Below, one piece after another: positions 60,833 to 64,000 of a DNA stretch of 64,000 nt (the first letter of the stretch is position 1; every line of letters begins with the position of its first letter). The translations under genes and the position numbers were made by a program. A model generated the notes under the pieces. That model was not told the origin of the DNA and did not search any database. It was given only the letters and a program-made list of their open reading frames with translations. The DNA is from Scortum barcoo (lineage: Eukaryota; Chordata; Actinopteri; Centrarchiformes; Terapontidae), in NCBI GenBank assembly GCA_023238725.1, contig CM041535.1, positions 24,729,978 through 24,793,977 on the forward strand, in the 5' to 3' direction.

Positions 60833-63546
60833 GTATGACAGCAGCAAACAACAAAGAAGACCCCTCATCCACTAGATATCCTGCTTTTCTTCTCTCTCTT
60901 TTTATATTTCTACTGTCAGGCTGAGAAATAAAGTAAAACTCATATTGTAGAGGAGCTGATATGGAAAGCACAAATGTTGACAGTGTATTAAAGGTAGTTC
61001 CTCATTTGTGGTGTTTCATAAAGCCAGAATGATCAAAGATCTGATGGCCAGTTATTGACTAAGACAGGCTTGCCACAGATATTAATAACACCATATATCT
61101 TATGTGCAAAACAGTAATAATACGAACAACAAAAGACTGGAGAAAAAAACCCTTGAAGGAAATAATCTCACTATAAGGCCCATTTTTTGTTGCTTGTGTG
61201 CTTTCAATCATATCAAATCACATTATTGTTTTTTTATTATAATTTGATGTTTCAAGCTCCATTTTTATGACATCTTGAACAGCATTTAGAAATTTTAACA
61301 CGTATATATGTTTATAGCCATGAAGAGATTATGTCAATCATAACTTTTGTTTTCACTTAAAAGACAGTGAAGAATTACATCATTGTCCAACCACAACACA
61401 CTACCTGCATATGACCAAAAGTATAGTATACTGTAAGGTATACTTTTGTGTACTCCCCTGTGTAATCCCCTTTGCATCAGTGAACCGATGAAATTTTACC
61501 GCAACAGCGTGCAATGATATGTTAGACAACATGTGTCTCCCCCAGTTTGGGGAAGATGCTTTTCCTGTTTCGACATGGCATGGCCCCCACGGTCCGTAAA
61601 GACATTATTTTCTAGTTGTGTGTGGAGAAACTAGACTTGGTCTGTGCCCTCATTCAACCGTGGCCACTTCAAACCTTTTAAGGAGAAAAGAAATGAGCTG
61701 CTGGATCACATTAACTCACAGTTTCTCCCACTGGCTGTGCAATGTGAACAGGAGTACTACCTGGCCCCAGATGTTAAATCATAACTTGATTTAACACATT
61801 TTATTTTGGATTATGATAGATGAGAGCACAAAACTGCAATAATTGAGTTCTTAAAGCTGGATCTATGCCAAGACAAGGCTCAAATCCTGCCCTAAAAGAC
61901 AACCCACTTTGAGGTCTACATCATGTTAGTGCTCAGTTTGGGATTGTGCTTCAGCGTTTGTGAACAAATAAAATATAAGCAGTCAACACAGAGTGAGCCT
62001 GGAGCCTGGAGGACTGCTCTGTGGTTGTTCCATTTCATAGAAAAATTGTCTGCCACGCTGACAAAAAAAAGTGGCAGGAGCTCTTAAGATGCAAAAAGAA
62101 TCAATTTATTTGATGTGCAAAGAGTGAGAGCTTGGGAAAAAATGTGACAAAGAGTGTTACCATTGTGTCACCCTTTTTTTTTTTTTGTGCATCTCAAGAG
62201 CCTCTTCTGCTATTTTTTTTTGTCACTGTGCAGAAAGTTCTCCTTTGAAATGGGATTGTTGGGTTTTGGCCACATGCATCTGACGGGTATCTTTTGAAAG
62301 AGTGCGAACCCTTTTACAGTCTATTGGCCCTGTTCATAATGGCCTACTTTGCTCAGCTGATAATCCACAATAATGCATCAAACACCTTCGGGATGAATGA
62401 GAGCCGACTGCGAGCCGGGTCTTATCGTTCCAAAATCAGCACTCAGTTATGCTCTTGGGGCTAAATTAGAGCAGATAGCTGCAGCCAGGTGCTGGAAATC
62501 TTCTGCCTTGCCTTCCCGGGAGAGTTGAGATTGGCATGTTGGCATATTAATGCCCATGGTTTGGACTGACATGTTCAACAGTTACACATAGATGTACCTC
62601 TGCACATAGATACCCTCATACACAATTTTATTAACTTGGATGGAGCAATACCCTTAATTAATTTGTACATATACACAGCTGATGTATATGCATTATAATA
62701 ATTAGAATTATAATCCACATTTTTGTTTTGTTAATATCTGCACTGGCATAAAAGCTTAGTATTTGTATGGGATTAAAACATTTGTGTGCTTCCGTTTTCA
62801 AAGCATTCATCTCTCAGCTCCTCTCCTCCATTTGTCTCCTGTTTCCTCACCTCCCGTCTCCCTCTCACCGCTACCTCACCCATCTTTCTCTCACCTCTTT
62901 TTTTCCCCCCGGAGGAATACTGGGGACGGCTCTATCGAATGCATTGAATTACACCCATCACTGATTCACAGAGCGGAGAATGGGAACCGAGAGAGATGCT
63001 TGTTTGCAGCTCCTTCCTCCTCCTGCCTCTTGCTCCTCGCAGCCTGCCCGCCTCCTCTCCTGGAGCAGCGAGTTAATAAAAACAGACAAACAAATGAAGG
63101 GCAACAACACACTGCAGCACACAGAGGTTTGGATTTGATTGACAGCCCAGGGGATTTGTCCTGTGTGAGGGGTGTGTTAGACGTCTAATTGCATCCGAAA
63201 GGCCTCTTGGGAGTCAAATCCTTCACCAAGCAACAGCAAGCGGAGAAGAGACCTCGTGTGATGGATTCAGTTTACAAGTATATTTATAATTGGCTTTGCC
63301 TTGGAGCAAGTGTGATTTCTCTCATCTCCATCAAAGAGAGACATGTTTGGATGTTTTCTCATCTTTACTTCAACATCCTCTGTGCACCATTTGTTTGGTT
63401 CTCATCCAGTTGCTCTGAATGATAATCTGCATCAGCCCGTGAAGGCTTGAGACACATAACGAGAGCTCAGAACAGTCACTTGAACCTTCCCCGTCTTCCT
63501 TTTACTGATGATGCTAATCCTTTTTACCTTTTTCCCGTGCCTCCAG
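60833..63546 (+). other. wscd2: wscd2 intron between WSC-domain exons
   Basis: This 2.7 kb intron holds no exon or RNA gene that I recognise. It is AT-rich with several T runs (62170-62185 and 62212-62221) and a pyrimidine-rich stretch at 62815-62910. Confidence 0.8.
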
Positions 63547-63731
63547 GGGTTACATGTACGCGGGCCTGGAGTTCGGAGCTGAGTGCTACTGTGGTCACAA
63601 GATCCAGGCGCCCAACGCTTCAGAGAGCGAATGTAATATGGAGTGCAAAGGAGAGAAGAGCAACCAGTGCGGAGGAGCCAACCGTCTGTCCATCTATAGG
63701 CTGGAGCTGAGCCAGGAGTCGGCGCGCCGCT
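63547..63731 (+). CDS. wscd2: wscd2 exon: second half of WSC domain 1
   Basis: Phase 2 to phase 1, residues 171-232 plus one base. It contains GLEFGAECYCGHKI, an NAS sequon at Asn194, and the end of the WSC domain (CGGANRLSIYRL). Together with the previous exon this gives the eight cysteines expected of a WSC domain (138, 164, 168, 184, 186, 200, 204, 212). The donor GTGAGT at 63732 follows the first T of what should be a Tyr codon, as in the mammalian protein. The gene continues beyond the window. Confidence 0.94.
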
Positions 63732-64000
63732 GTGAGTGTGGCGCTCTGCAACAACAGAAACACTCCCCTGAGCTTTTACAGGAAGCTCCTTCACGCGGGG
63801 CCGCCGAGTAAACACAAGAGAGCACTGTCTTGTTTGATATTTCATTCATTTCTAAAATTAAAAAATGAATTTTACATTGAAAAAATATGAACATGACGTG
63901 AGCAGGCCTGAGCGCACCGACAGTATCCGCTGTGGCACAAAGATGCTATTTTGATCCAGAAATGTAACACACTGTTTGGGGGGAAAACATTTGTTTTATT
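63732..64000 (+). other. wscd2: Start of the next wscd2 intron
   Basis: AT-rich sequence after the GTGAGT donor. No further exon is seen before the window ends. Confidence 0.8.

Larger units (their letters stand above)
39000..63731 (+). other. wscd2: wscd2 gene (5' portion; continues past the right edge)
   Basis: Gene model: an untranslated first exon ending at 39589, exon 2 at 56134-57066 with the ATG at 56670, exon 3 at 60718-60832, exon 4 at 63547-63731. Coding phases are 1, 2 and 1 across the junctions and all join in frame, giving 232 residues plus one base. The protein starts as a type II membrane protein and enters a WSC domain. WSCD2 is a two-WSC-domain Golgi-type membrane protein with a C-terminal sulfotransferase domain, reported to act on sialic acids; those C-terminal parts lie outside the window. 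Several residue stretches recall mammalian WSCD2 more than WSCD1 (QRYFRRKPVRFF, TAGSLVFLHSGFVG, RGVSFFDYKKMT). Confidence 0.85.

Noticed and set aside
1..64000. CRISPR array, prophage, operon or integron
   Set aside because: Gene structure, introns and repeat content are those of a vertebrate nuclear genome. No spacer-repeat array or operon layout is present.

Overview
The window looks like chromosomal DNA of a ray-finned (teleost) fish. Its two genes have many small exons with GT-AG introns. It carries AT-rich introns and intergenic DNA, microsatellites, two CpG-rich 5' regions, and degraded LINE and DNA-transposon copies of kinds common in teleosts. I see no bacterial operon, CRISPR array, rRNA, convincing tRNA or viral gene. 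The clade call rests on recognising repeat families and a vertebrate-type WSCD2 protein; no search was run.

Layout. 1-7 kb: intergenic, with two degraded LINE segments (an ORF1/endonuclease piece at about 2.05-2.87 kb and an L2-like reverse-transcriptase piece with 3' tail at about 3.18-4.41 kb). 7.0-20.7 kb, plus strand: a complete 13-coding-exon SLC6 (Na+/Cl- dependent) transporter gene. All 13 exons join in frame into a 593-residue, 12-helix protein. Residues at the ion sites are kept and point to an amino-acid or GABA-like substrate class, but one normally aromatic gate position is Asn. A likely 3' UTR runs to a polyA signal at 22845. 22.9-38.9 kb: intergenic, with a probable 1.5 kb non-autonomous DNA element, a 1.64 kb piggyBac-type element with intact ends and a remnant of its transposase, a LINE 3' tail, a minus-strand reverse-transcriptase scrap, and fragments of teleost MITE-like families.

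38.9-64 kb, plus strand: the 5' part of wscd2. A CpG-rich likely non-coding first exon ends at 39589. An intron of about 16.5 kb leads to an exon holding the start codon at 56670, followed by two exons that encode the first WSC domain. The gene runs off the right edge before the second WSC domain and the sulfotransferase domain.

The two genes point the same way, are about 18 kb apart (20.7 to 39.0 kb), and have no evident functional link. One is a plasma-membrane solute transporter. The other is a Golgi-type II membrane enzyme. Most of the remaining sequence is old transposon debris plus AT-rich non-coding blocks that may include regulatory elements.
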